DNA from: Cloacibacterium caeni
GTDB lineage: Bacteria > Bacteroidota > Bacteroidia > Flavobacteriales > Weeksellaceae
Length of the DNA: 64,000 bases
Direction: 5' to 3'
Assembly: GCF_907163125.1 (NCBI RefSeq)
Contig: NZ_OU015319.1
Coordinates: forward strand, 930,001 to 994,000
Shown: positions 1 to 8,061 of the stretch, piece after piece
Layout: each line of letters starts with the position of its first letter
Numbering within the stretch: position 1 is the stretch's first letter
Notes under the pieces: model-generated
What the model saw: only the letters and a program-made list of their open reading frames with translations
The model's database searches: none
What the model was told of the DNA's origin: nothing
Translations under genes and position numbers: made by a program

Positions 1-1871
1 TTCCATTCTTCTAATTTTTCAAGAACTGAAGGTGTTTTTTCAATCGTAATCGGTTCTTGATTAATCGGTTCAGAAGTGTTTTCGATGATGATATGCTCTA
101 TTTTATGCTGAGATTCCATTTCAATCTGGGTAATGAATCTCGTTTTTTCTCCTGTATTTATGCCAGAACCGAGAGCATTGTAAAGCAAATAGATATTCTT
201 GGCATTCTGTAAAAATCGGTAAAAGTGATAGGCATAAATTCCATCATTTTCTAAGAAAGTATGCAGATTAAACTGTTTTCTTACATCAAACGGAAGATAA
301 GTATTTTGCGAATTTCCCAGTGGTAATTTTCCTTCATTGGCAGAAAGAAGAATAATGTTTTCAAAATTCAACAATCGTGTTTCCAAAAGTCCCATCAATT
401 GTAAACCTTCTAAAGGTTCTCCCACAAAATCTATTGATTCAGAGTTAATGAGTTGATTAATCAACACTTCCAGTGTTTCGATTTTTACTTGATATTGATA
501 TGGAGAAAGTTGATTTTTGATGATGACGAAACTCTTCTCAAAATGAGAAATGTTTTCATATTGGACATTGTCTATTTTATTGTATTTTAAATCTTTACAA
601 AAATCAATTAAAGTATTGAGTAAAGTTTCAGCGTCTTGTTTTTCAAACAAATTATAGAAAGAAAGTCCGTTCAATAATTCGCTTAATTGCTTTTTAGAAA
701 TGTAGACAATGTTTCTTTCTTCTAAGGTTGCAACGAAGTTTTTGATGATATTTTCGTCTTTAAAATTCTTTGGAAGTTCATCTAAAATCGGCAAAATATC
801 ATTGTAATAATACGAAGAAGCATTTTTTTCTAGTTGTTTATGAAGATGAAACAGTTTTTTCATCGCGTTTGAAAAAGCCAAATTTTTCAACGGAAAGCCC
901 ATTGTAATGTTTAGTTTTTCAACAGATGCGAGAGAATCTAACGTTGCAGGAAGTAAATTTTCATCCAATAAAACTACTGCAGTATTCTGATAATCAGAAT
1001 TTTCTGTGTGAATTTCTGAAAGAATTTCTGGCAAAACTTTGGTTTGAGCAATATTTCCTGAAACTTCATAAACTTTTATATTTTTTGGTTCAATGAATTC
1101 ATTTTCAATCCAGTTGAAATCTCTAGAATCATTAAATTCTTTCCAAGTTTTGTATTCGCGGAGAAATTTCCCTGCTTCTTGTCTTTCGTCATGGAAATAA
1201 TATTCATCTGCATGAAAGAAAATATCTGCTTTGTCCCATTGTAAAAGTGTTCTGACTAATTTTTCTTCAACGGGAGTAAATGCATTAAACCCAATAAAAA
1301 CGGCTCTAAGATTGAAATTTTTACAATAATTTTCTAAATTTTCTTTGGTGTAAAGATGAATCATTCCTGAAGTAGCCAATTGCTGTTCCTCTAATTTTTC
1401 TTGTAAAAAAGGAAGAAAAGCATTCATTTTTCTCCAAAAATTGAGATTTCTCTTTCTAGCGCCTTCTTCATCGCCCAGATTTTCGCCCCAGTTTTTGATG
1501 CGTTCTTCAGCGAGCATCCATTCCAGAATTTCTTTGTCGTTTCCATGGAATTTCAGCATATCATCCCAATCTTTTTGTAGTGTTGGGAACCATTTTAAAA
1601 ATGTGGCAAGATCTTCATCTTGATAAAGCTGAGTATAGGTTTGATAGGCAAAAAGCCAAAGTGCAATGCCTTTGATTTCTTGTTTTTGACTGATTTTATG
1701 CACCAATTCATCAATCGTAAAAAACTCTGGAAGAATACCATTATAATTGAGTTCTTTAAGAATTTCTTTGATGAAAACTACAGGTCTTTTTCCTGGAATT
1801 ACCAATGAAAAACCCGATAAATCTTTAGATTTATCAAGCAAATTGGTTATGGTTTTTTTTAGAAATTTCAT
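1..1871 (-). CDS. AddB-like PD-(D/E)XK nuclease/inactive helicase, 3' end outside window
   Basis: Reading the minus strand from an ATG at 1871 gives an uninterrupted frame of about 623 codons that runs off the window. The protein resembles the AddB/RexB-like subunit of Bacteroidota double-strand-break repair nucleases, which are usually about 900 residues; the nuclease domain would lie in the missing C-terminal part. Near the N-terminus, where a helicase would have a Walker A loop, the sequence reads LVIPGKRPVVF, with no GxGKS/T, as expected for an AddB-type inactive helicase fold. Motif-like stretches include RAVFIGFNAFTPVEEKLV and ENIILLSANEGKLPLG, the latter typical of AddB/RecC helicase-fold proteins. 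It starts 3 bases after the glutaminase stop, so the two are probably co-transcribed. Family call is from sequence character only; the catalytic half is not visible. Confidence 0.7.
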   Translation of the reverse strand, partial: MKFLKKTITNLLDKSKDLSGFSLVIPGKRPVVFIKEILKELNYNGILPEFFTIDELVHKISQKQEIKGIALWLFAYQTYTQLYQDEDLATFLKWFPTLQKDWDDMLKFHGNDKEILEWMLAEERIKNWGENLGDEEGARKRNLNFWRKMNAFLPFLQEKLEEQQLATSGMIHLYTKENLENYCKNFNLRAVFIGFNAFTPVEEKLVRTLLQWDKADIFFHADEYYFHDERQEAGKFLREYKTWKEFNDSRDFNWIENEFIEPKNIKVYEVSGNIAQTKVLPEILSEIHTENSDYQNTAVVLLDENLLPATLDSLASVEKLNITMGFPLKNLAFSNAMKKLFHLHKQLEKNASSYYYNDILPILDELPKNFKDENIIKNFVATLEERNIVYISKKQLSELLNGLSFYNLFEKQDAETLLNTLIDFCKDLKYNKIDNVQYENISHFEKSFVIIKNQLSPYQYQVKIETLEVLINQLINSESIDFVGEPLEGLQLMGLLETRLLNFENIILLSANEGKLPLGNSQNTYLPFDVRKQFNLHTFLENDGIYAYHFYRFLQNAKNIYLLYNALGSGINTGEKTRFITQIEMESQHKIEHIIIENTSEPINQEPITIEKTPSVLEKLEEW

Positions 1872-1873
1872 GC

Positions 1874-2785
1874 TTAAAAAATTGAAATTCCCAGTTTGGT
1901 TGTGAGCAGTTCCAGAGCATACATTCCTGCTTCTGAATTTCCTTTTTCATTTAATCTTGGGCTCCAAGTTGCCACCGAAAATTTTCTGGGTAGAACGGCT
2001 ACAATTGCACCGCCAATTCCACTTTTTCCGGGCAATCCTACTTTGTAAGCAAATTCTCCGGATTCATCATAAAAACCGCATGTTAACATTAATGCATTAA
2101 GTCTTTTTATCTGACTTTTATTTAAAATGGTTTTACCAGATTTGGTTTTTCCTTCGTTGGCCAAAAAATAAAAAGCGTGAGCTAATTCTTCGCAAGTCAT
2201 TTCTACAGAACACTGATGAAAATAAAAATCCAGAACGTCTTCTACCTTGTTTTCGATATTTCCAAATGATTTCAAAAAATTACCAAGCGCAAAATTTCTG
2301 TAGCCTGTTTGCTTTTCAGAAAGGGCAACTTTTTGGTTAAACTGAATGTTTTTTTTGCCTGAAATTTCTCTGATAAATTCTAAAAAATCTTCTTTTGGAT
2401 TTTTAAGATGAGACAGTAAAATGTCTGCAATAACTATTGCACCTGCATTTATAAAAGGATTTCTGGGAATTCCTTTTTCGTTTTCTAATTGCACCAAAGA
2501 ATTAAATGCGTTACCAGAAGGTTCTACATTTACACGCTGCCAAATTTTTTCGCCTAAAATAGAAAATGCCAAACACAGCGTGAAGACTTTTGAAACACTT
2601 TGTATAGAAATTTTTTCCTGAAAATCTCCTTTGCCAAATTCTGTTCCTTCATGTGTAGAAATGAAAATTCCAAACTTATCCGGACTGATATTTTTAAGTT
2701 CGGGTATAGAAGCCGATACTTCTCCTATTTTAGGAAATTCTTGGCTTTCTACATATATTTCTTTTATGGTTTTTTGGTAATTCAT
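1874..2785 (-). CDS. glsA: Glutaminase A
   Basis: 303 residues, the usual length of the serine-dependent glutaminase family (L-glutamine + H2O to L-glutamate + NH3, cytosolic). The catalytic SxxK pair of this beta-lactamase-like fold is visible as S63-V-S-K66. Other family blocks are NPFINAGAIV, the VEMTCEELAHAFYFLANEG stretch, and GLPGKSGIGGAIVAVLPRKF near the C-terminus. The ATG overlaps the stop of the upstream DUF922 gene by one base (TAATG), implying translational coupling, and the addB-like gene follows immediately. Confident family assignment. Confidence 0.93.
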   Translation of the reverse strand: MNYQKTIKEIYVESQEFPKIGEVSASIPELKNISPDKFGIFISTHEGTEFGKGDFQEKISIQSVSKVFTLCLAFSILGEKIWQRVNVEPSGNAFNSLVQLENEKGIPRNPFINAGAIVIADILLSHLKNPKEDFLEFIREISGKKNIQFNQKVALSEKQTGYRNFALGNFLKSFGNIENKVEDVLDFYFHQCSVEMTCEELAHAFYFLANEGKTKSGKTILNKSQIKRLNALMLTCGFYDESGEFAYKVGLPGKSGIGGAIVAVLPRKFSVATWSPRLNEKGNSEAGMYALELLTTKLGISIF

Positions 2786-3321
2786 TAGTTTTTATAGTGT
2801 TCTAGTTTTTTGAGTTGAGCTTTAATTTCTGCATCTAGCTCATTTTGTTTTTCTGCTTTAGTTCCTCGTTTGGTAATGTTATCATAATAGTTTTGATAAT
2901 CGAGAAATTCACCATACATTACCTGATAAATCAACTTAAATTTCAATTGGTAATCTTTCTCCGTTTTTACATTTTCTAGAAATTCTTTTCTCAGTTTTCT
3001 AGCGTAAATTTCGGCAATATCAAAATGGCCTTGTTCATGATTGATATTGAGATTTTTGGTTTTAATAGGATGTTTCCAAGATTTGCTTGGGTCAAAAGTA
3101 GCATCTATTCTCACCTTCATTTTATTATTGGCTTTGTCTTTAAAAGCGGTGTAACTTAGTCCACAAGAAGAATAACTGACAATGGTGCTGTCACTTTTCA
3201 TTTTGTTTTCTAGGGATTTAAAAAGGCTCCAATTAAGTTTTGTTCCTTCTTTCCAGACTAATTTTTGAGAAAAAACAGTTAAAAAACAAAACAATATAAT
3301 AAGACTGAGAATTTTCTTCAT
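2785..3321 (-). CDS. DUF922-like secreted predicted Zn-protease
   Basis: 178 residues with an N-terminal signal peptide (MKKILSLIILFCFLTVFS). A zinc-metalloprotease signature HEQGH (residues 95-99, HExxH) is followed by FDIAEIYARKL, the arrangement seen in DUF922 proteins, which are predicted Zn-dependent proteases of unknown substrate. The first part contains a short beta-rich segment with GLSYTAF. It lies between a lipoprotein gene (1-base gap) and glutaminase (1-base overlap), so it sits in a minus-strand transcript. Exported to the periplasm by inference from the signal peptide. Proteolytic activity is predicted, not shown. Confidence 0.72.
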   Translation of the reverse strand: MKKILSLIILFCFLTVFSQKLVWKEGTKLNWSLFKSLENKMKSDSTIVSYSSCGLSYTAFKDKANNKMKVRIDATFDPSKSWKHPIKTKNLNINHEQGHFDIAEIYARKLRKEFLENVKTEKDYQLKFKLIYQVMYGEFLDYQNYYDNITKRGTKAEKQNELDAEIKAQLKKLEHYKN

Positions 3322-3322
3322 A

Positions 3323-3739
3323 CTACTCTACTACAATTGTTTTCTCAATCCAAATGTTTTGGTTGCTGCTGTCTTTTCCGTTCCAAAATTTGAAACTGTA
3401 AATCCCTTTTTCTTCTGGTCTAAAGTTGAAACCATTTACTCCAACTCTTGTTGCTTGAGTACAAGTTCCGTTAATGGTGTAAGAATAAGCCACCACATTT
3501 CTTTCTAAACCATTTCTGATGTAATCATATCCAAAAAAATCATCACAAGCACTTGGATAAGTAGAATACGTTTTGATGGTTTGAATGGTGAAAACATCCA
3601 TCGTGTCTTGTGCAATTTTCACGCTGTCTATTTTGATGGCTTCAACATTTTGAATTTCATCTTCGTCATTTCTATCACAAGAAACAGCGATAAATCCAGC
3701 TAATAAAGTGATTACACTGAGGTTAAAAATTTTCTTCAT
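3323..3739 (-). CDS. Hypothetical lipoprotein
   Basis: 138 residues. The N-terminus MKKIFNLSVITLLAGFIAVSC followed by DRNDED is a lipoprotein signal with Cys at about position 21. The acidic stretch right after the Cys resembles the surface-export signal reported for Bacteroidota lipoproteins. The mature part is beta-rich, has two further cysteines (one in SACDDFFGYD, one in NGTCTQ), and looks like a small Ig-like or cell-surface domain (EEKGIYSFKFWNG). No family recognised. It starts 13 bases after rsmG ends and leads directly into the DUF922 gene. Confidence 0.7.
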   Translation of the reverse strand: MKKIFNLSVITLLAGFIAVSCDRNDEDEIQNVEAIKIDSVKIAQDTMDVFTIQTIKTYSTYPSACDDFFGYDYIRNGLERNVVAYSYTINGTCTQATRVGVNGFNFRPEEKGIYSFKFWNGKDSSNQNIWIEKTIVVE

Positions 3740-3751
3740 TGATTTAAGTTT

Positions 3752-4387
3752 TTATGAATTAAAATTTCCTTTGGATAAATATACTACTTTTTTAGTGTCA
3801 AAAAACTCTTCTTCGAATTGGTCTTTCAGATTGTAAATTTCACATTTTATTCCAGCAAGTTCTTCTCCTAAATCTCCACCTTTTAAGTATAAAACACCGT
3901 TGTGTTTTGGATTAAATTGTTCTTTTTCGAATTTTCCTTTTAACCAACGCAAGAAAACAGGCATTTGTGTAACTGCTCTGCTCACTACAAAATGGAATTT
4001 ATCTTTTATTTTTTCGGCTCTTTCGTGATAGGCTTTTACATTTTTTAATCCAAGACTTTCGGCAACTGCATTCACTACCGTAATTTTTTTACCAATAGAA
4101 TCTACCAAAGTAAATTCTACATTCGGAAATAAAATAGCCAGAGGAATTCCCGGAAAACCACCACCAGTTCCTATGTCTAGAACTTTGGTTCCATCTGCAA
4201 ATTCCATAATTTTTGCAATTCCCAATGAATGGAGAACGTGTCTTTCGTAAAATTCATCAATATCTTTTCTCGAAATCACGTTAATTTTTTCGTTCCAGTC
4301 TTTATAAAGCGTTTCAAGCTGTTGGAACTGAGATTTTTGTTGGTCTGTTAAATTGGGGAAATATTTTAAAATAATTTCTGAAGACAT
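3752..4387 (-). CDS. rsmG: 16S rRNA (guanine-527-N7)-methyltransferase
   Basis: 211 residues, normal for RsmG/GidB, which uses S-adenosylmethionine to methylate N7 of G527 in 16S rRNA. The SAM-binding motif I is clear (KVLDIGTGGGFPGIPLAILF, about residues 68-87), followed by FTLVDSIGKKITVV and the conserved SRAV block (HFVVSRAVTQMP). It begins the minus-strand run that continues into the lipoprotein, DUF922 and glutaminase genes. A perfect TAnnTTTG box lies 20 bases upstream, divergent from the aminotransferase promoter. Confidence 0.95.
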   Translation of the reverse strand: MSSEIILKYFPNLTDQQKSQFQQLETLYKDWNEKINVISRKDIDEFYERHVLHSLGIAKIMEFADGTKVLDIGTGGGFPGIPLAILFPNVEFTLVDSIGKKITVVNAVAESLGLKNVKAYHERAEKIKDKFHFVVSRAVTQMPVFLRWLKGKFEKEQFNPKHNGVLYLKGGDLGEELAGIKCEIYNLKDQFEEEFFDTKKVVYLSKGNFNS

Positions 4388-4406
4388 ATGCGTTTTAATA
4401 TTTCAA

Positions 4407-4414
4407 CAAAAATA
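4407..4414 (-). promoter_or_regulatory. -7 promoter element of rsmG
   Basis: On the minus strand the sequence is TATTTTTG, a perfect TAnnTTTG box, 20 bases before the rsmG start codon. No convincing -33 TTG was identified. Confidence 0.6.
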
Positions 4415-4458
4415 AAGAATTTATCGCGGAAATCTTTCGGAATTTATACTTTAAAATT

Positions 4459-4466
4459 TATCTTTG
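4459..4466 (+). promoter_or_regulatory. -7 promoter element of the aminotransferase gene
   Basis: TATCTTTG, a perfect Bacteroidota -7 box. It overlaps the TTG codon of a longer in-frame reading (4464), so the transcript would start around 4472 and the ATG at 4482 must be the start. Confidence 0.65.
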
Positions 4467-4481
4467 CTAAAAATCGTAAAA

Positions 4482-5681
4482 ATGAATAAACTGTCAGATA
4501 GATTAAACAGATTAAGTTATTCTCAAACTTTTGTAATGAGCAATAAAGCCCGTGAAATGAAAGCTGCGGGAATAGATGTGATTTCGTTAACTCTTGGTGA
4601 GCCAGATTTTGAGGTTCCTGCAAATATCAAACAAGCTGCTTTTGATGCTATTAATCAAAATTTCTCTCATTATTCGCCTGTTCCAGGATTTTTAGAATTG
4701 AGACAAGCGATTGCTAAAAAGTTGAAAAGAGATAATAATCTGGATTATAAGCCGACTCAAATTTGTGTTTCAAACGGTGCAAAACAGTCTATTCTCAATG
4801 TATTAGCTGCGGTAGTAAATGATGGTGACGAAGTTATTTTACCAGCTCCTTATTGGGTTTCTTATGACGAAATGGTTAAAATGATGGGCGGAACTTCTGT
4901 TTTTATTGAAACGAATATTGACACAGAGTTTAAAATGACTGCTGAACAACTAGAAGCAGCGATTACTCCAAAAACCAAAGTGATTCTTTATAGTTCGCCA
5001 TGTAATCCTTCTGGAAGTTATTATACGAAAGATGAATTAGAAAAAATAGCCAATGTAGTAGCAAAATATCCTTATGTAACCATTATTTCTGATGAAATCT
5101 ACGAATACATCAATTACGATGGAAAACACACTTCTATTGCAGAATTCCCACAAGTTTATGAACAAACTGCCGTAATCAACGGAATGTCTAAAGCATTTGC
5201 AATGACCGGTTGGAGAATTGGTTACAGTGCTTGTCCAGAATGGTTGGCAAAAGCTTGTGATAAGGTTCAAGGACAAATGACTTCTGGTGCGAATACAGTT
5301 GCGCAAAGAGCTTCGATTACAGGATTGGAAACAGATCCGAGTGAATATTATTTTATGGTAGAAAGTTTTGAAAAACGAAGAAATTTGGTTTTTGAATTGA
5401 TAAAAGATATTCCAGGATTTAAAGTTAATTTGCCAAAAGCAGCTTTCTACTTCTTCCCAGATATTTCTTATTACATCGGGAAAACCATTGACGGTGTTCT
5501 CATCAATAATTCTGATGATTTTGCGATGTTTTTATTAGAAAAAGCACATGTAGCTTGTGTAGGAGGCGTAAGTTTTGGTGATGCTAATTGTATCAGATTC
5601 TCTTATGCAGCTTCTGAAGAAGAATTAAAAGAAGCGATGAATAGAATTATAAAAGCTTTAACAGAAGCAGAAATTCATTAA
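4482..5681 (+). CDS. PLP-dependent aspartate/aromatic-type aminotransferase
   Basis: 399 residues from ATG 4482. This is a fold-type I aminotransferase of the aspartate aminotransferase subfamily Ib (cytosolic transfer of amino groups between an amino acid and 2-oxoglutarate). Visible signatures are SLTLGEPDFEVP near the N-terminus, ISDEIYEY, and the PLP-lysine motif NGMSKAFAMTGWRIGY. The frame stays open 18 bases further to a TTG at 4464, but that lies inside the promoter box, so the ATG is preferred. Monocistronic, with a hairpin terminator about 20 bases after the stop. Exact substrate cannot be read from the sequence. Confidence 0.9.
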   Translation: MNKLSDRLNRLSYSQTFVMSNKAREMKAAGIDVISLTLGEPDFEVPANIKQAAFDAINQNFSHYSPVPGFLELRQAIAKKLKRDNNLDYKPTQICVSNGAKQSILNVLAAVVNDGDEVILPAPYWVSYDEMVKMMGGTSVFIETNIDTEFKMTAEQLEAAITPKTKVILYSSPCNPSGSYYTKDELEKIANVVAKYPYVTIISDEIYEYINYDGKHTSIAEFPQVYEQTAVINGMSKAFAMTGWRIGYSACPEWLAKACDKVQGQMTSGANTVAQRASITGLETDPSEYYFMVESFEKRRNLVFELIKDIPGFKVNLPKAAFYFFPDISYYIGKTIDGVLINNSDDFAMFLLEKAHVACVGGVSFGDANCIRFSYAASEEELKEAMNRIIKALTEAEIH

Positions 5682-5702
5682 CAAATTTTTAAAAATATCT
5701 TT

Positions 5703-5740
5703 AAAATCTTCAGTCAAAAGCTGAAGATTTTTTGCTTTTT
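5703..5740 (+). terminator. Rho-independent terminator after aminotransferase
   Basis: The arms AATCTTCAG and CTGAAGATT enclose a short loop (TCAAAAG) and are followed by a T-rich tract. Confidence 0.8.
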
Positions 5741-5794
5741 AAGAGTCATAGAAAAAAATTATCGGTTTCTCATTTTAAAAATTTTAAAATTGAT

Positions 5795-5802
5795 TAATTT
5801 TG
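5795..5802 (+). promoter_or_regulatory. -7 promoter element of the peroxiredoxin gene
   Basis: TAATTTTG matches TAnnTTTG, 36 bases before the ATG at 5839. It also shows that a longer in-frame reading beginning at 5800 is not translated. Confidence 0.65.
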
Positions 5803-5838
5803 CAGTCTGAAAATATAATAGTAAAAAACAACAAAAAA

Positions 5839-6471
5839 ATGGCATTAGTAGGAAGAAAATTTCCAAATGTAACGGTAGACGCAATCTCTAAATCAGGAGA
5901 AAATTTAAGAATTAACGTTTTAGAAGAAGCAGTAAAAAATCAATCAAAAGTTCTATTATTTTGGTATCCAAAAGACTTTACTTTTGTTTGTCCAACAGAA
6001 TTACACGCTTTTCAAGCTGCTTTAGAAGAATTTAAAAACAGAAACACTATGGTTATTGGTGCTTCTTGTGACACAAACGAGGTACACTTCGCATGGTTAT
6101 CAACTCCAAAAAATATGGGAGGAATCGAAGGAGTGACTTATCCACTTTTAGCTGATACACACAGACAATTGGCTAATATTTTAGGAATTGTAGACCAAGA
6201 TTTCGAATATGATGAAGAAGGAAACGAAACTTTTTCTGGGTCTAACGTAACTTACAGAGCAACTTATTTAATTGATGAAGAAGGAAAAGTTTTCCACGAA
6301 AGTGTAAATGATATGCCTCTTGGAAGAAACGTAGCTGAATATTTAAGATTAATTGATGCTTACACTCACGTTCAAAAATACGGAGAAGTTTGTCCAGCAA
6401 ACTGGCAAGAAGGTAAAGCAGCAATGAATGCTAATAGAACTGCAACTGCTGAATATCTTAGCCAAAACTAA
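5839..6471 (+). CDS. 2-Cys peroxiredoxin (AhpC/TSA family)
   Basis: 210 residues from the ATG at 5839. Typical 2-Cys peroxiredoxin that reduces H2O2 and organic peroxides in the cytosol. The peroxidatic Cys is C51 in FVCPTE and the resolving Cys is C185 in GEVCPANW. Length and the long C-terminal arm (EGKAAMNANRTATAEYL) fit the Prx1/AhpC group, close to flavobacterial thioredoxin peroxidases. It has its own promoter box and terminator, so it is a single-gene unit. No ahpF lies next to it, so thioredoxin is the likelier reductant (inference). Confidence 0.93.
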   Translation: MALVGRKFPNVTVDAISKSGENLRINVLEEAVKNQSKVLLFWYPKDFTFVCPTELHAFQAALEEFKNRNTMVIGASCDTNEVHFAWLSTPKNMGGIEGVTYPLLADTHRQLANILGIVDQDFEYDEEGNETFSGSNVTYRATYLIDEEGKVFHESVNDMPLGRNVAEYLRLIDAYTHVQKYGEVCPANWQEGKAAMNANRTATAEYLSQN

Positions 6472-6494
6472 AATATTAAAGTACAATTAATACC

Positions 6495-6524
6495 AAAGCA
6501 GAACATTTTGTTCTGCTTTTTTTG
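6495..6524 (+). terminator. Rho-independent terminator after peroxiredoxin
   Basis: AAGCAGAACA and TGTTCTGCTT form a strong stem with a TTT loop and are followed by a T run. Confidence 0.85.
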
Positions 6525-6543
6525 TAAATTTACTTGATCAAAA

Positions 6544-7023
6544 ATGTATGAAATGACTAAAAATGTAAGGTTGCTTTCTCCTCAAAAAACAATAGCGCTT
6601 ATTGCTCACGACCATAAAAAAGATGAATTACTTGAATGGGTAAAAAAACACAGTGAAGTGATTCAACAACATCAATTAATTGCTACGGGAACCACGGGAA
6701 AATTGATAGAAAATGAATTGGGCGTTCCTGTTCACAGAGTAATGAGTGGCCCACTTGGTGGAGATCAACAACTCGGTGCAATGATTGCCGAAGGAAAAAT
6801 AGATATCGTTATTTTCTTTTGGGATCCTATGGAAGCGCAGCCTCATGATCCAGATGTAAAGGCTTTTTTAAGAATCTGTGCCGTTTGGAATATTATCGTA
6901 GCATGTGATGCCTCTACCGCAGATTTTATTCTAACTTCGCCTTTCATGCATACAGAATATGCTGTGGAAACTCCTGATTATAAAGTATATTTAAATAGAA
7001 ATATAGAAAAAGGAATTTCATAA
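6544..7023 (+). CDS. mgsA: Methylglyoxal synthase
   Basis: 159 residues (156 if the in-frame ATG at 6553 is used). Converts dihydroxyacetone phosphate to methylglyoxal plus phosphate, a bypass of lower glycolysis. Family signatures are [17 protein letters not shown], the phosphate-binding TGTTGKLIE, the catalytic block [17 protein letters not shown] with its Asp, and [18 protein letters not shown] near -7 box (TAAATTTA) at 6525 would place the transcript start very close to the first ATG, so the second ATG is a serious alternative. The stop codon abuts a terminator shared with the convergent lipoprotein gene. Confidence 0.93.
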   Translation: MYEMTKNVRLLSPQKTIALIAHDHKKDELLEWVKKHSEVIQQHQLIATGTTGKLIENELGVPVHRVMSGPLGGDQQLGAMIAEGKIDIVIFFWDPMEAQPHDPDVKAFLRICAVWNIIVACDASTADFILTSPFMHTEYAVETPDYKVYLNRNIEKGIS

Positions 7024-7048
7024 AAAAAGCCCGAAAATTCGGGCTCTC
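7022..7048 (-). terminator. Terminator of the minus-strand YR-repeat lipoprotein gene
   Basis: AGCCCGAA and TTCGGGCT pair around a short AA loop. The T run lies on the minus strand and overlaps the stop codon of mgsA, so it may work in both directions. Confidence 0.75.
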
Positions 7049-7072
7049 ATTATCAATATTTAATCTCTGTTT

Positions 7073-7444
7073 TTATCGGTGATTCTTTTTGTGCTTGATT
7101 TTTCTTTTTTTGCCGTGTTCATCATAGTAATAACGATCATTCTTTTGTTGACCAGGCGCGAAAACTTTAGCAGATTTGGTTCCATAGACTTTTTTCATTT
7201 GTCCAGGAGGTAAATTTTGTGGTCTGTCATCTACAATGATTACCGTAGAAGAACCACTTCTGATTAAAACACCATTTCGGTAAACATCACCATTGGGTGC
7301 TCTATAAATTTCGCCTTGTCTGTAAACTCTACCATCTGGAGCTCTATAAACTCTTCCATTATCTCCGTAAACATTACTAGAACCACAAGAAACTACAGTT
7401 ATCGTGAGTGCTAAAGCGCCGAATATTTTAAATATATTTTTCAT
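7073..7444 (-). CDS. Small lipoprotein with repeated (R)AP(D/N)G(R/D)VYR motifs
   Basis: 123 residues. Lipoprotein signal MKNIFKIFGALALTITVVSC, then a short repeat region: GDNGRVYR, APDGRVYRQGEIYR, APNGDVYRNGVLIR, i.e. three or four copies of an (A)PxGxVYR unit. The C-terminal third is very basic and Tyr-rich (DRYYYDEHGKKRKIKHKKNHR). I do not recognise a named family; such YR-repeat lipoproteins occur in flavobacteria with unknown role. The gene stands alone between the mgsA terminator and a spacer carrying a 10-bp inverted repeat. Confidence 0.7.
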   Translation of the reverse strand: MKNIFKIFGALALTITVVSCGSSNVYGDNGRVYRAPDGRVYRQGEIYRAPNGDVYRNGVLIRSGSSTVIIVDDRPQNLPPGQMKKVYGTKSAKVFAPGQQKNDRYYYDEHGKKRKIKHKKNHR

Positions 7445-7449
7445 TTCTT

Positions 7450-7501
7450 TAAGATTTTGGGGTTGATACTTTCTTTAAAACAAAAGCTTTGCCAAAATCT
7501 T
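7450..7501. repeat. 10-bp inverted repeat upstream of the YR-repeat lipoprotein
   Basis: AAGATTTTGG at 7450-7459 is matched by CCAAAATCTT at 7492-7501, a perfect 10-bp arm with a 32-base spacer. It lies in the leader of the minus-strand lipoprotein gene and ends 6 bases from its ATG. It could fold in the leader mRNA and cover the ribosome site, or bind a dimeric regulator. Function is not known. Confidence 0.5.
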
Positions 7502-7526
7502 ATTTCTTATGAAAACTTTAACGTTT

Positions 7527-8018
7527 TTAGAATTTATGGGTTCTTCTTTCTAAAAGAATTACATCTCTCCAAACACCGTTCATTTCAGCGATTTTTTCTC
7601 TTATTCCAATGATTCTGAAGCCTAATTTTTCATGAATTTTAATACTCGCTACATTTTCTGGAAAAATCCCAGATTGTAAAGTCCAAAAATGATGTTCCTC
7701 GGTTTCTTCTATTAATTTATGGAGCAACATTTCGCCAAAACCTTTTCCTTGAACTGAATTATCGAGATAAATGCTGACTTCGGCAACACCTTTGAAGCAT
7801 ACTCTTGCAGAAACCGGTTGAATGGCAGCCCAACCTTGCACTACTCCATTTTCGTTTACCAAAACCAATCTACACAATTTGAAATATTTATTATCCCAAG
7901 CTTCCCAACTTGGCACATCTTTGTCAAAAGTAGCATTGCCGCCATCAATACCTTGTTTTAAAATTTCTAAAACTCTCGTCCCATCTTCTGGAAGCATTTC
8001 ACTGATTTGGTATTTCAT
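7527..8018 (-). CDS. GNAT-family N-acetyltransferase (phosphinothricin acetyltransferase-like)
   Basis: 163 residues, the size of the PAT/MddA subfamily, which acetylates small amines such as phosphinothricin or methionine sulfoximine using acetyl-CoA. The start contains MLPEDGTRVLEILKQGIDGGNATFD, as in that subfamily. The acetyl-CoA binding loop is VQGKGFGEMLLHKLIEE, and the late block SIKIHEKLGF-RIIG is also typical. It starts 43 bases after the uvrA stop on the same strand. The natural substrate cannot be told from sequence. Confidence 0.85.
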   Translation of the reverse strand: MKYQISEMLPEDGTRVLEILKQGIDGGNATFDKDVPSWEAWDNKYFKLCRLVLVNENGVVQGWAAIQPVSARVCFKGVAEVSIYLDNSVQGKGFGEMLLHKLIEETEEHHFWTLQSGIFPENVASIKIHEKLGFRIIGIREKIAEMNGVWRDVILLERRTHKF

Positions 8019-8061
8019 TTTTTATCTAAGATTAGGTTTATTTTATTTTAAAGATGAAATT

